The translations under genes and the position numbers were made by a program. This document shows, piece after piece, positions 35,669-44,352 of a stretch of DNA of 64,000 nucleotides (position 1 is its first letter; each line of letters starts with the position of its first letter). Under the pieces are notes generated by a model. It was not told the origin of the DNA, searched no databases, and saw only the letters and a list, made by a program, of their open reading frames with translations. This DNA is from Parafrankia discariae (lineage in GTDB: Bacteria > Actinomycetota > Actinomycetes > Frankiales > Frankiaceae): contig NZ_KB891252.1 of the NCBI RefSeq assembly GCF_000373365.1, positions 186,001-250,000 of the forward strand, given 5' to 3'.

Positions 35669-35727
35669 CTCGCGCTCAGCCCCCGCGCTCGGCCACCAGC
35701 CCTCCACCCGTGGCCGCCGCCCGGCGA

Positions 35728-36465
35728 CTACTTCTTCTTGCCCTGAGCCGCCACGGCCGCGGCGGCGGTCTCCGCCGCGGCCGGGTCGAGATAGCCCGAG
35801 TCCAGCACCTTGAGATCGTCGTCCAGCTCGTAGCGCAGCGGGATGCCGGTCGGGATGTTCAGCTTCGCGATGTCGGTGTCGGAGATCCCGTCGAGGTGCT
35901 TGACCAGCGCCCGCAGCGAGTTCCCGTGCGCCGTGACGAGCACCGTCGCACCGGAGCGCAGGTCCGGGACGATCGAGTCGTACCAGTAGGGCAGCATGCG
36001 GATCACGACGTCGAGCAGGCATTCGGTGTGTGGGATCACGTCGGGAGCGAGGTCTGCGTACCGCTCGTCGACGCCGCTCGGCTGGCCCGGCTCGATGGGC
36101 GGCGGCGGCGTGTCGTAGGAACGGCGCCAGAGCTGGAACTGCTCGTCACCGAACTTCGCCAGGGTCTCCGTCTTGTTCAGCCCCTGCAGGCCGCCGTAGT
36201 GCCGCTCGTTGAGGCGCCAGCTGCGACGCACCGGCACCCAGGTGCGCCCGGCCGCGTCCAGGGCCAGCCACGCGGTGCGGATGGCCCGGGTGAGCAGCGA
36301 GGTGTGCACCACGTCGGGCAGGACCCCGGCCTCCTGGAGCAGTTCCCCGCCGCGCGTGGCCTCCTTGAGGCCCTTCTCGGACAGATCGACGTCCACCCAG
36401 CCGGTGAACAGGTTCTCACGGTTCCACGTGCTCTCGCCGTGGCGGAGCAGGACGAGCGTCGGCAT
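35728..36465 (-). CDS. gpmA: 2,3-bisphosphoglycerate-dependent phosphoglycerate mutase
   Basis: Glycolytic enzyme interconverting 3- and 2-phosphoglycerate. 245 residues. Catalytic His in [20 protein letters not shown] at residues 4-23; [16 protein letters not shown] and [15 protein letters not shown] are diagnostic. The C-terminal Lys/Ala tail is typical for actinobacterial enzymes. The mRNA leader contains a large structured element (36541-36612). Confidence 0.97.
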   Translation of the reverse strand: MPTLVLLRHGESTWNRENLFTGWVDVDLSEKGLKEATRGGELLQEAGVLPDVVHTSLLTRAIRTAWLALDAAGRTWVPVRRSWRLNERHYGGLQGLNKTETLAKFGDEQFQLWRRSYDTPPPPIEPGQPSGVDERYADLAPDVIPHTECLLDVVIRMLPYWYDSIVPDLRSGATVLVTAHGNSLRALVKHLDGISDTDIAKLNIPTGIPLRYELDDDLKVLDSGYLDPAAAETAAAAVAAQGKKK

Positions 36466-36881
36466 AGGTGAATCCTGCCCGCTCGGCCCGGTGCCCGGCC
36501 AGTGTCCCGCGCTGGTCTCCGGGCGGGACCGGAAAAGCAGCGACCCCCGGGTGCTCCGCCCCGCATAGGGCGGGGACGGGCCGTCGGGACTAACGACGGC
36601 ACCCGGGGGTCGGGTGTCTGCCTGGTACTCGCCGGTGCCGGTGCCCGAGGGCCACCCGGCAAGGGGTGAGGACCACGAGACCGGCTAGCGGACAGTCACC
36701 TCACGAGTCCTATGAGCATACAAAGCCTGGACCACCTCCCTTCTCGTGTACCGGGAACGCTACGCGCGGGCCGGCCGCCGTCGCAAACGGTTTTTTCCGC
36801 GAGCTCCCCGCGGGCGCTCCGCGAGGAGCGCGGCGTGGTCCGACCCGCCTGGATCCGCCCGGCGGGGCCTAGACTTTCTCC
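36466..36881. other. Divergent region between gpmA and nur
   Basis: 416 bases without a protein gene. It holds the three-way-junction element at 36541-36612 and, near 36780-36800, a T-rich stretch that may belong to the nur promoter. Nothing else recognised. Confidence 0.55.
36541..36612 (-). ncRNA. Structured RNA candidate: three-way junction upstream of gpmA
   Basis: Outer stem of 14 perfect base pairs (36541-36554 with 36599-36612) encloses two hairpins: one with 6-bp arms CCCCGC/GCGGGG and loop ATAGG (plus-strand reading), one with 7-bp arms GCCGTCG/CGACGGC. On the minus strand the outer stem is followed by CTGCTTTTCC, so it could act as a terminator or attenuator about 75 bases before gpmA. 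It does not match any riboswitch class I can name. Confidence 0.5.
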
Positions 36882-37316
36882 ATGGCGGCCAAGGTCGACG
36901 ACTGGCACACACGGCTCCGGGCGCGCGGGTATCGCCTGACGCCGCAGCGCCAACTGGTGCTGGAGGCCGTCGCCCGGCTGGGCCACGCCACCCCGGAGGC
37001 GATCGTCCACGAGGTCCGGCAGACGGCCAGCGGGGTGAACATCTCCACCGTGTACCGCACCCTCGACCTGCTCGAGGAGCTCGACCTCGTCTCGCACGCG
37101 CACCTCTCGCACGGCGCGCCGACCTACCACGTCACCGGGGTCGACCCGCACGTCCACCTGGTGTGCGGGGCCTGCGGGGCCATCCTGGAGATCTCGCCCG
37201 AACGGCTCGCGGGCATCGTCGGCGAGCTGCGCGCGGAGCTGGGCTTCACCGTCGACATGGAGCACCTCACACTGGCGGGCCGGTGCGCGGAGTGCACAGC
37301 GACCGGAAGGCGTTAG
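36882..37316 (+). CDS. nur: Fur family metal-dependent repressor, Nur-like
   Basis: 144 residues. The winged helix reads RLTPQRQLVLEAVARLGHATPEAI and NISTVYRTLDLLEELDLVSHAHL, very close to the Streptomyces nickel regulator Nur as I recall it. Metal ligands include HVHLVCGACG and a second CxxC near the C-terminus (CAECTA). Nur represses nickel uptake and Fe superoxide dismutase when nickel is plentiful; assignment as Nur rather than Zur or Fur rests on sequence memory. Seven bases separate it from ygfZ. Confidence 0.85.
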   Translation: MAAKVDDWHTRLRARGYRLTPQRQLVLEAVARLGHATPEAIVHEVRQTASGVNISTVYRTLDLLEELDLVSHAHLSHGAPTYHVTGVDPHVHLVCGACGAILEISPERLAGIVGELRAELGFTVDMEHLTLAGRCAECTATGRR

Positions 37317-37323
37317 AGCTGAC

Positions 37324-38550
37324 ATGAGCACCGACACGCAGGCCCTCCGGCCGGCCCCGGCCCCGTCTCCGCTGCTCACGCGGCCCGGAGCGGTCGCCGC
37401 CCCCGAGCCGGACGCGACAGTCGCGGCCCACTACGGCGATCCGCTGCGCGAACAGCGCCGGGCGGTCACCACCGCGGTGCTGGTCGACCGCTCGAACCGC
37501 GGCGTGCTGCGCGTCACCGGTCCGGACAGGCTCACCTGGCTGCACAGCCTGACCTCGCAGCACCTGTCGCAGCTGGCCCCGGGGCGGGGCACCGAGGCGC
37601 TGGTGCTCTCCCCGCACGGCCACATCGAGCACCATCTGGTGCTCGCCGACGACGGCGGCACCACCTGGATCGACGTCGAGCCCGGGGGCGCCGCGCGGCT
37701 GCTGTCCTTCCTGGAGTCGATGCGGTTCATGCTCCGCGTCGAGCCGGCCGACGCCACCGCCGAGGCGGCCGTCCTCTCGCTGCTCGGCCCGGGCGCGCAC
37801 GACATCGCCCGGGCCGTGTTCGGCCCGTCGGCCCTTCCGGACGAGGCCGCCGGCCCGTCGGCCGCGGGCTCACCGGCCTTGGGCTCACCGGCCTTGGGCT
37901 CACCGGCCTTGGGCTCACCGGCCGCGGGCACCGCCGCCGGTGCCGTGACCACCGGCCCGTACCCGGTCACCAGTGCGGCGGCCGCCCCCGTGATCCGCCG
38001 GATGCCCTACGGGCTGGACCTGCTCGTCGCACGAGCGGACCTCGCCGCGATCGCCGACCAGCTGGTGGGCGCCGGAGCCACCCCGGCCGGCCTGAGCACG
38101 TTCGAGGCGCTGCGGATCGCCGCGCGCCGGCCGCGGCTGGGCCGGGAGACCGACCACCGCACCATCCCGCACGAGGTGGGCTGGCTGCCGGCCGCCGTGC
38201 ACCTGGACAAGGGCTGCTACCGCGGCCAGGAGACCGTCGCCCGGGTGCACAACCTGGGCCGACCGCCCCGGCGGATGGTGCTGCTGCACCTGGACGGCGC
38301 CGTCGCGGCCCCGGGCACTCCGGTCACCGCGGCCGGTCGCACCGTCGGTTTCGTCGGGGCGTCCGAGATGCATCACGAGCTGGGCCCGATCGCGCTGGCC
38401 GTGGTGAAGCGCTCGCTGCCGGCCGACACCGTGCTCGTCGTCACCGATCCCGACGGTGCCCAGGTGGCGGCGAGCATCGACCCGGAGGCCGGCCCGGAGC
38501 AGCCGACCCGGCCCGCCGGGCGCCTGCTGCACCCGCACACCGGAGGCTGA
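37324..38550 (+). CDS. ygfZ: YgfZ/GcvT-like folate-binding protein
   Basis: 408 residues. This tetrahydrofolate-dependent family assists Fe-S cluster assembly or repair. The family signature KGCYRGQETVARVHNLGRPP lies near residue 300 and includes the conserved Cys. Upstream are VLRVTGPDRLTWLHSLTSQ and GHIEHHLVL, typical of the GcvT fold. Residues about 180-200 are a GSPAL tandem repeat. ATG at 37324 follows the nur stop by seven bases, so the two are an operon. Confidence 0.92.
   Translation: MSTDTQALRPAPAPSPLLTRPGAVAAPEPDATVAAHYGDPLREQRRAVTTAVLVDRSNRGVLRVTGPDRLTWLHSLTSQHLSQLAPGRGTEALVLSPHGHIEHHLVLADDGGTTWIDVEPGGAARLLSFLESMRFMLRVEPADATAEAAVLSLLGPGAHDIARAVFGPSALPDEAAGPSAAGSPALGSPALGSPALGSPAAGTAAGAVTTGPYPVTSAAAAPVIRRMPYGLDLLVARADLAAIADQLVGAGATPAGLSTFEALRIAARRPRLGRETDHRTIPHEVGWLPAAVHLDKGCYRGQETVARVHNLGRPPRRMVLLHLDGAVAAPGTPVTAAGRTVGFVGASEMHHELGPIALAVVKRSLPADTVLVVTDPDGAQVAASIDPEAGPEQPTRPAGRLLHPHTGG
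37867..37923. repeat. 15-bp tandem repeat inside ygfZ
   Basis: GGCTCACCGGCCTTG repeated three times exactly plus a 12-base partial copy; encodes Gly-Ser-Pro-Ala-Leu steps in a linker of the YgfZ protein. Confidence 0.95.
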
Positions 38551-38594
38551 CCGCCGGGCCGCCCGCCCACCCCCTCCGGCGGGCCGCCGGGCGC

Positions 38595-39944
38595 TCAGGC
38601 CGTGCGGGCCAGCACCTGGTCGAGCTCGCGCGCGGCCGGGTCCGCCGAGTGCCGGCGCAGCCGCCGCCGGACCTCGTCGGCCCGGCGGCTGTTCCGCTTC
38701 GACCGGGTCGCCTCCAGCATCGGCAGGGCCTCCTTCGCCAGCGAGCATCCGCTGTCGAGGTTGCCCAGGTCGATCTGGACGGCGGCCCGCCGCAGCAGGT
38801 AGGTCGCGCGGTCCCGGGTGCGCGCGTGCGGGTGGATCGCCAGCGAGCTCTCCAACCAGCGATCGGCGTGCACGAGGTGGCCGAGGTCGATGTAGCAGCT
38901 GCCGACCTGTGCCTGGTACTCGGCGTCGTCGAAGTAGGCCGACCAGGCCGGGTCCTCCGCCCGCGCCTCGACGAACGCCGCCTCGGCGCAGGCCAGCGCC
39001 TGGGCGCAGGCGCTCGCCTCGCCCAGCGCGGCGTGCGCGCGGGCCCGGCGCATCTGCAGCATCGCCGCGACCCGGCCGGTCGCCCGCCGCGCGCTGGCGA
39101 CCGCGGCCTCCGCCAGGTCGACCGCCTCGCGCGGCCGGGCGAAGTCCACGCACTGCAGCGACATGTTCTTCAGGACGTTCGCGCCGAGCATCCGGTCCCC
39201 CGCGGCGTGCGCCGCGTGCAGCGCGGTCACCCAGTACCGCTGCGCCGCGGTCTGGAAGCCGGCGTCGAAGGAGACCCAGCCGGCGAACCGGGCGAGCTCG
39301 GCGGCGACCAGGTGCAGGTGCCGGCCGATGCCCTCGGTGTAGGAGCCGCGGGCGAGCAGGTCGGCGACGACGCCGAGCTCGGCGTCCACCAGCCGCCGCA
39401 CGCTCTCCCCGCCGAGCCGCTCGTCCATCACCCGCAGGCCGGGGATGTTGTGCTCGATCCGGTTGACGATCTGCTCGTCCACCCGGCCGCCGGCGAGCGC
39501 GGCCTGCAGCCGGGCCGACTCGAGGCCGAGCCACTCCGACGACAGCGCCGCGACGCCGGGCCCGGTGATGGTCAGGAAGCCACGGCGGTCGGTCAGCGCG
39601 TCCTCGACGACGTCCATGAGCGAGGTGACGCTGCCCGAGGCCGTCCACGGGTACTCCGTGCGCACCGCGTCACCGGTCGGCAGCCAGGACGGCCACGGGT
39701 GGGACTCCAGGCGGTCGCTGGGGACCCCGAGCTCGGCGGCGAGCGCCAGCTGGGAGACGCGGTCCGGCACGACCCCGCGGTGCTCCCAGCGCCAGACCTT
39801 CTGCCGCTCCGCGGCCATGTTCGCGACGCCGAGATCTCGGGCACGACGCGCGACGACGCGTGCCAGGCGTTGGTAGGACCACCCACGCTGAGCGCGGACG
39901 AAGGCGAGGGGATGGGTGCAGGCGTGGGCATTGTCCGTCAGCAT
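38595..39944 (-). CDS. XRE-family regulator with TPR-like C-terminal region
   Basis: 449 residues. The N-terminal helix-turn-helix (LAFVRAQRGWSYQRLARVVARRAR, then QKVWRWEHRGVVPDRVSQLALAAELGV) is followed by about 340 residues of paired helices resembling tetratricopeptide repeats. Such proteins are frequent developmental or secondary-metabolism regulators in Streptomyces and Frankia. ATG at 39944 has GAGGAGA seven bases upstream; an in-frame ATG at 39971 lies inside that site. A 12-bp palindrome lies 57 bases upstream. Ligand and targets unknown. Confidence 0.85.
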   Translation of the reverse strand: MLTDNAHACTHPLAFVRAQRGWSYQRLARVVARRARDLGVANMAAERQKVWRWEHRGVVPDRVSQLALAAELGVPSDRLESHPWPSWLPTGDAVRTEYPWTASGSVTSLMDVVEDALTDRRGFLTITGPGVAALSSEWLGLESARLQAALAGGRVDEQIVNRIEHNIPGLRVMDERLGGESVRRLVDAELGVVADLLARGSYTEGIGRHLHLVAAELARFAGWVSFDAGFQTAAQRYWVTALHAAHAAGDRMLGANVLKNMSLQCVDFARPREAVDLAEAAVASARRATGRVAAMLQMRRARAHAALGEASACAQALACAEAAFVEARAEDPAWSAYFDDAEYQAQVGSCYIDLGHLVHADRWLESSLAIHPHARTRDRATYLLRRAAVQIDLGNLDSGCSLAKEALPMLEATRSKRNSRRADEVRRRLRRHSADPAARELDQVLARTA

Positions 39945-40000
39945 CGACGTCTCTCCTCTAGTCGCTGACACAGTCGCTTGCGTGACCAGCTAGCAACGCT

Positions 40001-40012
40001 ATGTCGCGACAT
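40001..40012. promoter_or_regulatory. 12-bp palindrome upstream of the XRE regulator
   Basis: ATGTCGCGACAT is a perfect palindrome 57 bases before the start codon, in an A/T-richer stretch. Candidate autoregulatory operator; not tested against any known consensus. Confidence 0.4.
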
Positions 40013-40378
40013 CTTCGTGTCCCAGAGCGATGGAGAGTGCGATGTGAGCGAAGAGGTAACGCACGGACCACTTCGACGGCGCAATTGCACGGTTCGCTCG
40101 CCGAAGCGCCTGCGACGATGCCCGCATCGTCCCGTAGGCGCCAGATGCGGCACAGGGCCAGACAAGTCCGCCCACCCGAGGGCGGCCCGGCCGGAGCGGC
40201 GGATCTCGCCCGCCGGCAACACGCACCAGAAACATCGTTTTGCCCTGAAATAAGGCTCCACCATCCGGCCGGGTTCCGACCAGGGACCAAGGTCCGCTCC
40301 CTAGGCCGTCAACACACTTCCCGAACAACAGAAAGACCCCGGAAGACCACTTCGAGAGTCTTCGGGGTACCTCAGCGC

Positions 40379-40504
40379 GATCAGCCCGATCCGGGCAACC
40401 AGCACGACTCGGACAGGCGGCCCGACCCGAGCAGTCGGCCCGACCCGGGCGATCAGTGCGATCCAGGTAGTCAGCCCGACCGAAGCGGTCAGCCCGACCG
40501 GGGC
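40379..40504. repeat. Seven-copy 18-base minisatellite
   Basis: Seven imperfect copies of a unit close to GATCAGCCCGACCCGGGC, exactly 18 bases apart. As 18 is a multiple of three, every open frame through it gives a hexapeptide repeat; in one minus-strand frame it reads [VI]-G-x4 steps such as VGLTAS, VGPTAR, IGLIAL. No promoter or gene context supports translation. Confidence 0.85.
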
Positions 40505-40698
40505 GACCAGGGCCAGGCGAGGCCCCGGACGTGGGGATCTCCGCGCCCGGGGCGCGTCCCGCGAGGTGCCCGTCGAAGCGAGTTGACCGAACCGCCCCAT
40601 CCGCCGCTACGACGACTCACATCGGCACAGGCCCGGAGCGGGCCCCGGGCCGCCGGGGCCGGGCGGGGCAGGCAGGGGCCGGGCCGGGTGGCGTCTGG

Positions 40699-41937
40699 TC
40701 AGGATGGCTGGCGGGCGGCGGGAATCGGCAGTGAGCGGCCGTCCGGGCCGAAACAGAGCAGCGCGGAGGCCGGCGCGGTCACCGTCACCGGCTCGTCGGG
40801 CGCGACCCGGACCTGGGCCGCCACCCGCACCCCGAGCGTTCCGGCCGCCGATCGCACATAGACGGTGCGCTCTGCGCCGAGCCGCTCGGCGACGACGACA
40901 TGGCCCTCCACCCGGAACCCGCCGCCCGCACCCACGCCGGCGGCCGTCCCGGCACCGACACCGTGGCCCTGACCCGCGCCCGCGCCCGCACCGGCCCCGC
41001 CGCCGGACGACAAGCCGGCGCCGGACGCGTCCGCGGCGGAGCCGCCCAGGCGCAGGTGCTCGGGCCGGACCCCGACGGCGACCGCGGCGGCGGGCGCCGG
41101 CGCGGAGAAGCCCGGCCCGCGCAGTACGCCGTCCGCCCAGGTGCCCTCGAAGACGTTCATCGGCGGGCTGCCGACGAAGGTCGCGACGAACCGGGTGGCC
41201 GGCAGGTCGTAGATCTCGTCCGGGGTGCCGATCTGCTCGATGGCGCCCCGGTTCATCACGGCCACCCGGTCGCCCACCGCCATCGCCTCGGCCTGGTCGT
41301 GGGTGACGAACACGGCGGTCGTCCCCAGCTGGCGCAGCAGGCCGACGATCTCCACCCGCAGCTCCACCCGCAGCTTCGCGTCCAGCCCGGACATCGGCTC
41401 GTCCAACAGGACGACGCGGGCCCGGGTGGCCAGCGCGCGCCCGATGGCCACCCGCTGGCGCTGCCCGCCCGACATCTGGGCGGGGCGGCGCCGGGCGAGG
41501 TCGGCGATGCCGAGCATCCGCAGCGTCTCGGTGGCGCGTTCCCGGGCCGCCGCCTTGGACATCCCGCGCCCGTAACGCAGGGCCAGCACCAGATTGTCCG
41601 TCGCCGACAGGTGTGGGTAGAGGGCGAAGTGCTGGAAGACCATCGAGACGTCACGCCGGTGCGGTGGTACGCCGAGCTGGCTGCCGCCGTCGAAGAGCAG
41701 GTCACCGGAGGTCGGCGCGTCCAGCCCGGCGAGGATGCGCAGCAGCGTCGACTTGCCCGACCCGGACGGGCCGAGCAGGGCGACGATCTCCCCGGCCTCG
41801 ACCGCCAGGTCGACGCCCGCCAGGGCCTGGACGGAGCCGAAGTCCCGGCCGACGCCCACCGCCTCGATGCGGGCCCCCGAGGTCGCGGTGCCCGGGCTCG
41901 CCGGCAGCGGGCTCCCCGACACTGGACTCGCCGTCAC
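40699..41937 (-). CDS. Sugar ABC transporter ATP-binding protein (UgpC/MsiK type)
   Basis: 412 residues. Walker A LLGPSGSGKST, signature MSGGQRQRVA, Walker B VVLLDEPMSGLDAKLR and switch His in FVTHDQAEAMA mark a CUT1-type ATPase; the C-terminal TOBE region starts VAVGVRPEHLRLGG. A Gly/Ala-only loop of about 35 residues (near 308-342) interrupts the TOBE domain. The GTG start overlaps the binding-protein stop by four bases. Last gene of a four-gene importer operon. Confidence 0.92.
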   Translation of the reverse strand: MTASPVSGSPLPASPGTATSGARIEAVGVGRDFGSVQALAGVDLAVEAGEIVALLGPSGSGKSTLLRILAGLDAPTSGDLLFDGGSQLGVPPHRRDVSMVFQHFALYPHLSATDNLVLALRYGRGMSKAAARERATETLRMLGIADLARRRPAQMSGGQRQRVAIGRALATRARVVLLDEPMSGLDAKLRVELRVEIVGLLRQLGTTAVFVTHDQAEAMAVGDRVAVMNRGAIEQIGTPDEIYDLPATRFVATFVGSPPMNVFEGTWADGVLRGPGFSAPAPAAAVAVGVRPEHLRLGGSAADASGAGLSSGGGAGAGAGAGQGHGVGAGTAAGVGAGGGFRVEGHVVVAERLGAERTVYVRSAAGTLGVRVAAQVRVAPDEPVTVTAPASALLCFGPDGRSLPIPAARQPS

Positions 41938-43292
41938 CGGGTCAGGGTCTCGGCCTCGGCCTGCGCCGCGGCGAGGGTCTTGTCGACGTCCGCCCCGCCC
42001 ATGATGCGCACGACCTGGTCGGACAGGGCGGTCGGGAGCTCACCGCCACGCGCGCCGCCCCACGACGGCGGCGCGACCAGCGACGGGACGAGGGTGTTGA
42101 ACGGCTGCAGCTGCGGGTACTGCCGGTAGAACGGCTCCAGTTTGGCCAGTTCGGCGGAGTCGACGGGCAGGTAGCTCAACGCCTCGGTGCTCGCCGCCAG
42201 GACGTCCGGCGCGAGCAGCGAGACGACCAGCTCGGTCGCCATCTCCTTCTGGCACTGGTCGGTGGACAGCACGGTCAGCGCGTTGCCGCCCGCGACCGGC
42301 GCCTGCTTCCCGCCCGGCAGCGTCGGGAACGGCACCGCGCCGGCCCGGAAGCCCTGCGCGCCCTGGTCCTGGATGAACTTCAGGCCGCCGGCGAGCGCCG
42401 CGACCGTCACCATCGTCATCGCGGTCTGCTTGCGGATGCCGAACCGCAGCAGGCCCTGGTTGGTCGGGTCGTCGGACTGCGGCCCGTACGTCCCGACCTT
42501 CGCCAGGAACCGGGCGGCCTCCTGCGCCTGCGGGGTGTTCAGCCGCGGCCGGCCCGACCCGTCCTGGATCGGTGCGCCCTTCGAGCTGGCGAGGGTGTTC
42601 AGCGCCCACTGCCCGAACTGCTGACCGGTCGGGATGTCGATCGGCTGGACGTCCTGCCCGGAAGCCTTGATCTTGTCGGCCGCGGCGATCACGCCGTCGG
42701 TGGTGGTCAGCGTCTTCGGGTCGACCCCGGCCTTCTCGAGGATGTCGAGGTTGTAGGCCAGGGCCAGCGTCGAGACCTGCTGGGGAATGCCGACCTGGCG
42801 GCCGCCGACCTGGCCGAGCGGGACCATCCGCTGGTCGTAGGAGGCCCGCAGCAGCCGCGGGGAGAGTTCCTGCGCGCCGAGCTGGTCGGCGAACACCGGC
42901 AGCACGTCGAAGCCGGCGACCGCGACGTCGATCTGCTGGCGGGCGGCCCGGTCCGCACTGATCTGCTGGACCAGCGCCACGTAGTTCGGCGCGGTGGCGA
43001 CGATGTCGACGGTGAGGCCGGGATGCGCCTTCTCCAGGTACGCCTTGCCGGACTTCGCCACGTCGTTGAGGTTCCCCACGGCGTACATCCGCAGCGTCTT
43101 CACCTGGGCGGCGCACTGCGGGGACGCCTTCGCGCCCTCGACGTCGTCCACGCCGGCGGCCGCGGCGCGCGCGGTGGGGCGCAGGCTCTGCGCCGGCCCG
43201 GACGGCGTCGAGCCGCCGCCCCCGCCGCAGGCGGCCAGCGGGAACAGCGCCGCCGCCAGTGCGAGCGGCACCGCGCGTCGGAATCGGATCAC
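41934..43292 (-). CDS. Extracellular solute-binding lipoprotein
   Basis: 452 residues of the family-1 carbohydrate-binding type. The signal sequence ends in the lipobox PLAAC (Cys at residue 22), so the protein is lipid-anchored outside the membrane. LRMYAVGNLNDVAKSGKAYLEK, VGIPQQVSTLALAYNLDILEKAG and FPTLPGGKQAPVAGGNALTV are typical. ATG at 43292 follows AGAGGAA. The ligand is probably a sugar or glycoside, by analogy with its permeases; this is not shown. Confidence 0.9.
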   Translation of the reverse strand: MIRFRRAVPLALAAALFPLAACGGGGGSTPSGPAQSLRPTARAAAAGVDDVEGAKASPQCAAQVKTLRMYAVGNLNDVAKSGKAYLEKAHPGLTVDIVATAPNYVALVQQISADRAARQQIDVAVAGFDVLPVFADQLGAQELSPRLLRASYDQRMVPLGQVGGRQVGIPQQVSTLALAYNLDILEKAGVDPKTLTTTDGVIAAADKIKASGQDVQPIDIPTGQQFGQWALNTLASSKGAPIQDGSGRPRLNTPQAQEAARFLAKVGTYGPQSDDPTNQGLLRFGIRKQTAMTMVTVAALAGGLKFIQDQGAQGFRAGAVPFPTLPGGKQAPVAGGNALTVLSTDQCQKEMATELVVSLLAPDVLAASTEALSYLPVDSAELAKLEPFYRQYPQLQPFNTLVPSLVAPPSWGGARGGELPTALSDQVVRIMGGADVDKTLAAAQAEAETLTR

Positions 43293-43347
43293 GGATCTTC
43301 CTCTCGGGAGCCTCGGCCGGTCGGCCCGGGGGCGTTCGGCCGGTCGC

Positions 43348-43395
43348 CGGTTCGCCGGTTCGGCCGGTCGGTGGTTCGCCGGTTCGGCCGCTCGG
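43348..43395. repeat. Two 24-bp direct repeats between permease and binding-protein genes
   Basis: CGGTTCGCCGGTTCGGCC-type unit of 24 bases present twice in tandem (43348-43371, 43372-43395) with two differences, in the 106-base gap of the operon. It may form mRNA structure that sets the higher level of the binding protein. Confidence 0.7.
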
Positions 43396-43398
43396 CGG

Positions 43399-44352
43399 TC
43401 ATGTCGCGAGCCCGGTTCCGGTGATGCCGGCCGTCAGGCGGCGCTGAGCAACGACGAACACGACGAGGGTGGGCAGGCTGATGATCAGCGAGCCGGCGGC
43501 GAGCTGGGTGAAGTCGGGGAACGCCGAGGTCCTGGTGGCGAGCCCGGCGAGCGCGAGCGGCGGCGTCGCGATGTCCGGCGAGCGGGCGACCAGCAGCGGC
43601 CACAGGTACTCGTTGAAGGAGAGCAGGAAGCTGAAGACGCTGACCGTGGCGATCGCGGGCATGCTCAGCGGGACGACGACGGTGCGCAAGGTGCGCAGCG
43701 TCCCCAGGCCGTCCATCCGCGCGGCCTCCAGCACCGACACCGGGATCGTCGTCATGTACTGACGGAGCAGGAAGATCGCGGCGGCCTGTGTCATGAACGG
43801 CAGCACCAGGCCGACCCGGGTGTCGGCGAACCCGAGCGCCGAGATCGTCACGTAGTTCGGCACGGCGGTCACCTGCGGCGGGACGAGCAGGGTGGCCAGC
43901 ACGACGGCGAACAGCGGCCCGCGCCCCCGGAACGGCACCCAGGCGAACGCGTACGCCGCCGGGATCCCGGTGAGCAGCTGCAGCGCCAGGACGGCGAGGC
44001 TCACGCCGATCCCGGTCAGCAGCGCGGGGCCGAGGTCACCCGCCTGCCAGGCGTTCTCGAACGCCCCGAACCCCACCGAGGACGGGATCGGGTTCGCCGA
44101 GAGCCGCAGGGCGTTCTGCGGCGGCCCGAGGGCGGTGCGCAGCATCCAGAGGAACGGCAGCAGCGCGGCGGTGATCCCGACCGCGAGGAACCCGAACCGG
44201 CCCACCGCCGACAGCGACGACCAGCGCGGCACGGCGCCCCGCGACGCTCCGGCCGGACGCTTCGGACCGTGGGTTTGGCCGCGTCCGCCGGCCCGGCCGG
44301 ACGCCTGGCCGGCTCCGGCGCGATGCCGCGGGCGCGCCGCCTCGCTGGTCAT
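43399..44352 (-). CDS. Carbohydrate ABC transporter permease (MalG type)
   Basis: 317 residues with six membrane segments after a 50-residue basic N-terminus. The inner-membrane EAA loop reads VLEAARMDGLGTLRTLRTVVVPL, matching MalG-type CUT1 permeases; FNEYLWPLLV near the end is also typical. The ATG overlaps the upstream permease stop (ATGA), so the two are translated together. Confidence 0.93.
   Translation of the reverse strand: MTSEAARPRHRAGAGQASGRAGGRGQTHGPKRPAGASRGAVPRWSSLSAVGRFGFLAVGITAALLPFLWMLRTALGPPQNALRLSANPIPSSVGFGAFENAWQAGDLGPALLTGIGVSLAVLALQLLTGIPAAYAFAWVPFRGRGPLFAVVLATLLVPPQVTAVPNYVTISALGFADTRVGLVLPFMTQAAAIFLLRQYMTTIPVSVLEAARMDGLGTLRTLRTVVVPLSMPAIATVSVFSFLLSFNEYLWPLLVARSPDIATPPLALAGLATRTSAFPDFTQLAAGSLIISLPTLVVFVVAQRRLTAGITGTGLAT

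Larger units (their letters stand above)
39945..40698. other. 754-base region without a recognised gene
   Basis: Between the XRE regulator start and the sugar ABC ATPase stop. It contains a palindrome (40001-40012), a 12/11-bp hairpin with one bulge at 40336-40367, and seven 18-base imperfect repeats (40379-40504). Open frames exist on both strands but have no homology I recognise. Confidence 0.6.

Noticed and set aside
36613-36740. RNase P RNA, SRP RNA or tmRNA near the gpmA leader
   Set aside because: None of the conserved core segments of these RNAs could be found on either strand.
37867-37923. Possible CRISPR-like array in ygfZ
   Set aside because: Units are directly adjacent with no spacers and lie in frame inside a protein gene; it is a coding tandem repeat.
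40379-40504. Possible CRISPR array in the gene-free region
   Set aside because: 18-base imperfect units follow each other without spacers, and no cas gene is present.
40301-40600. Minus-strand 99-codon frame with hexapeptide repeats
   Set aside because: The repeats follow from the 18-base DNA period; no ribosome site, homology or context supports a gene. Kept only as a finding about the repeat.
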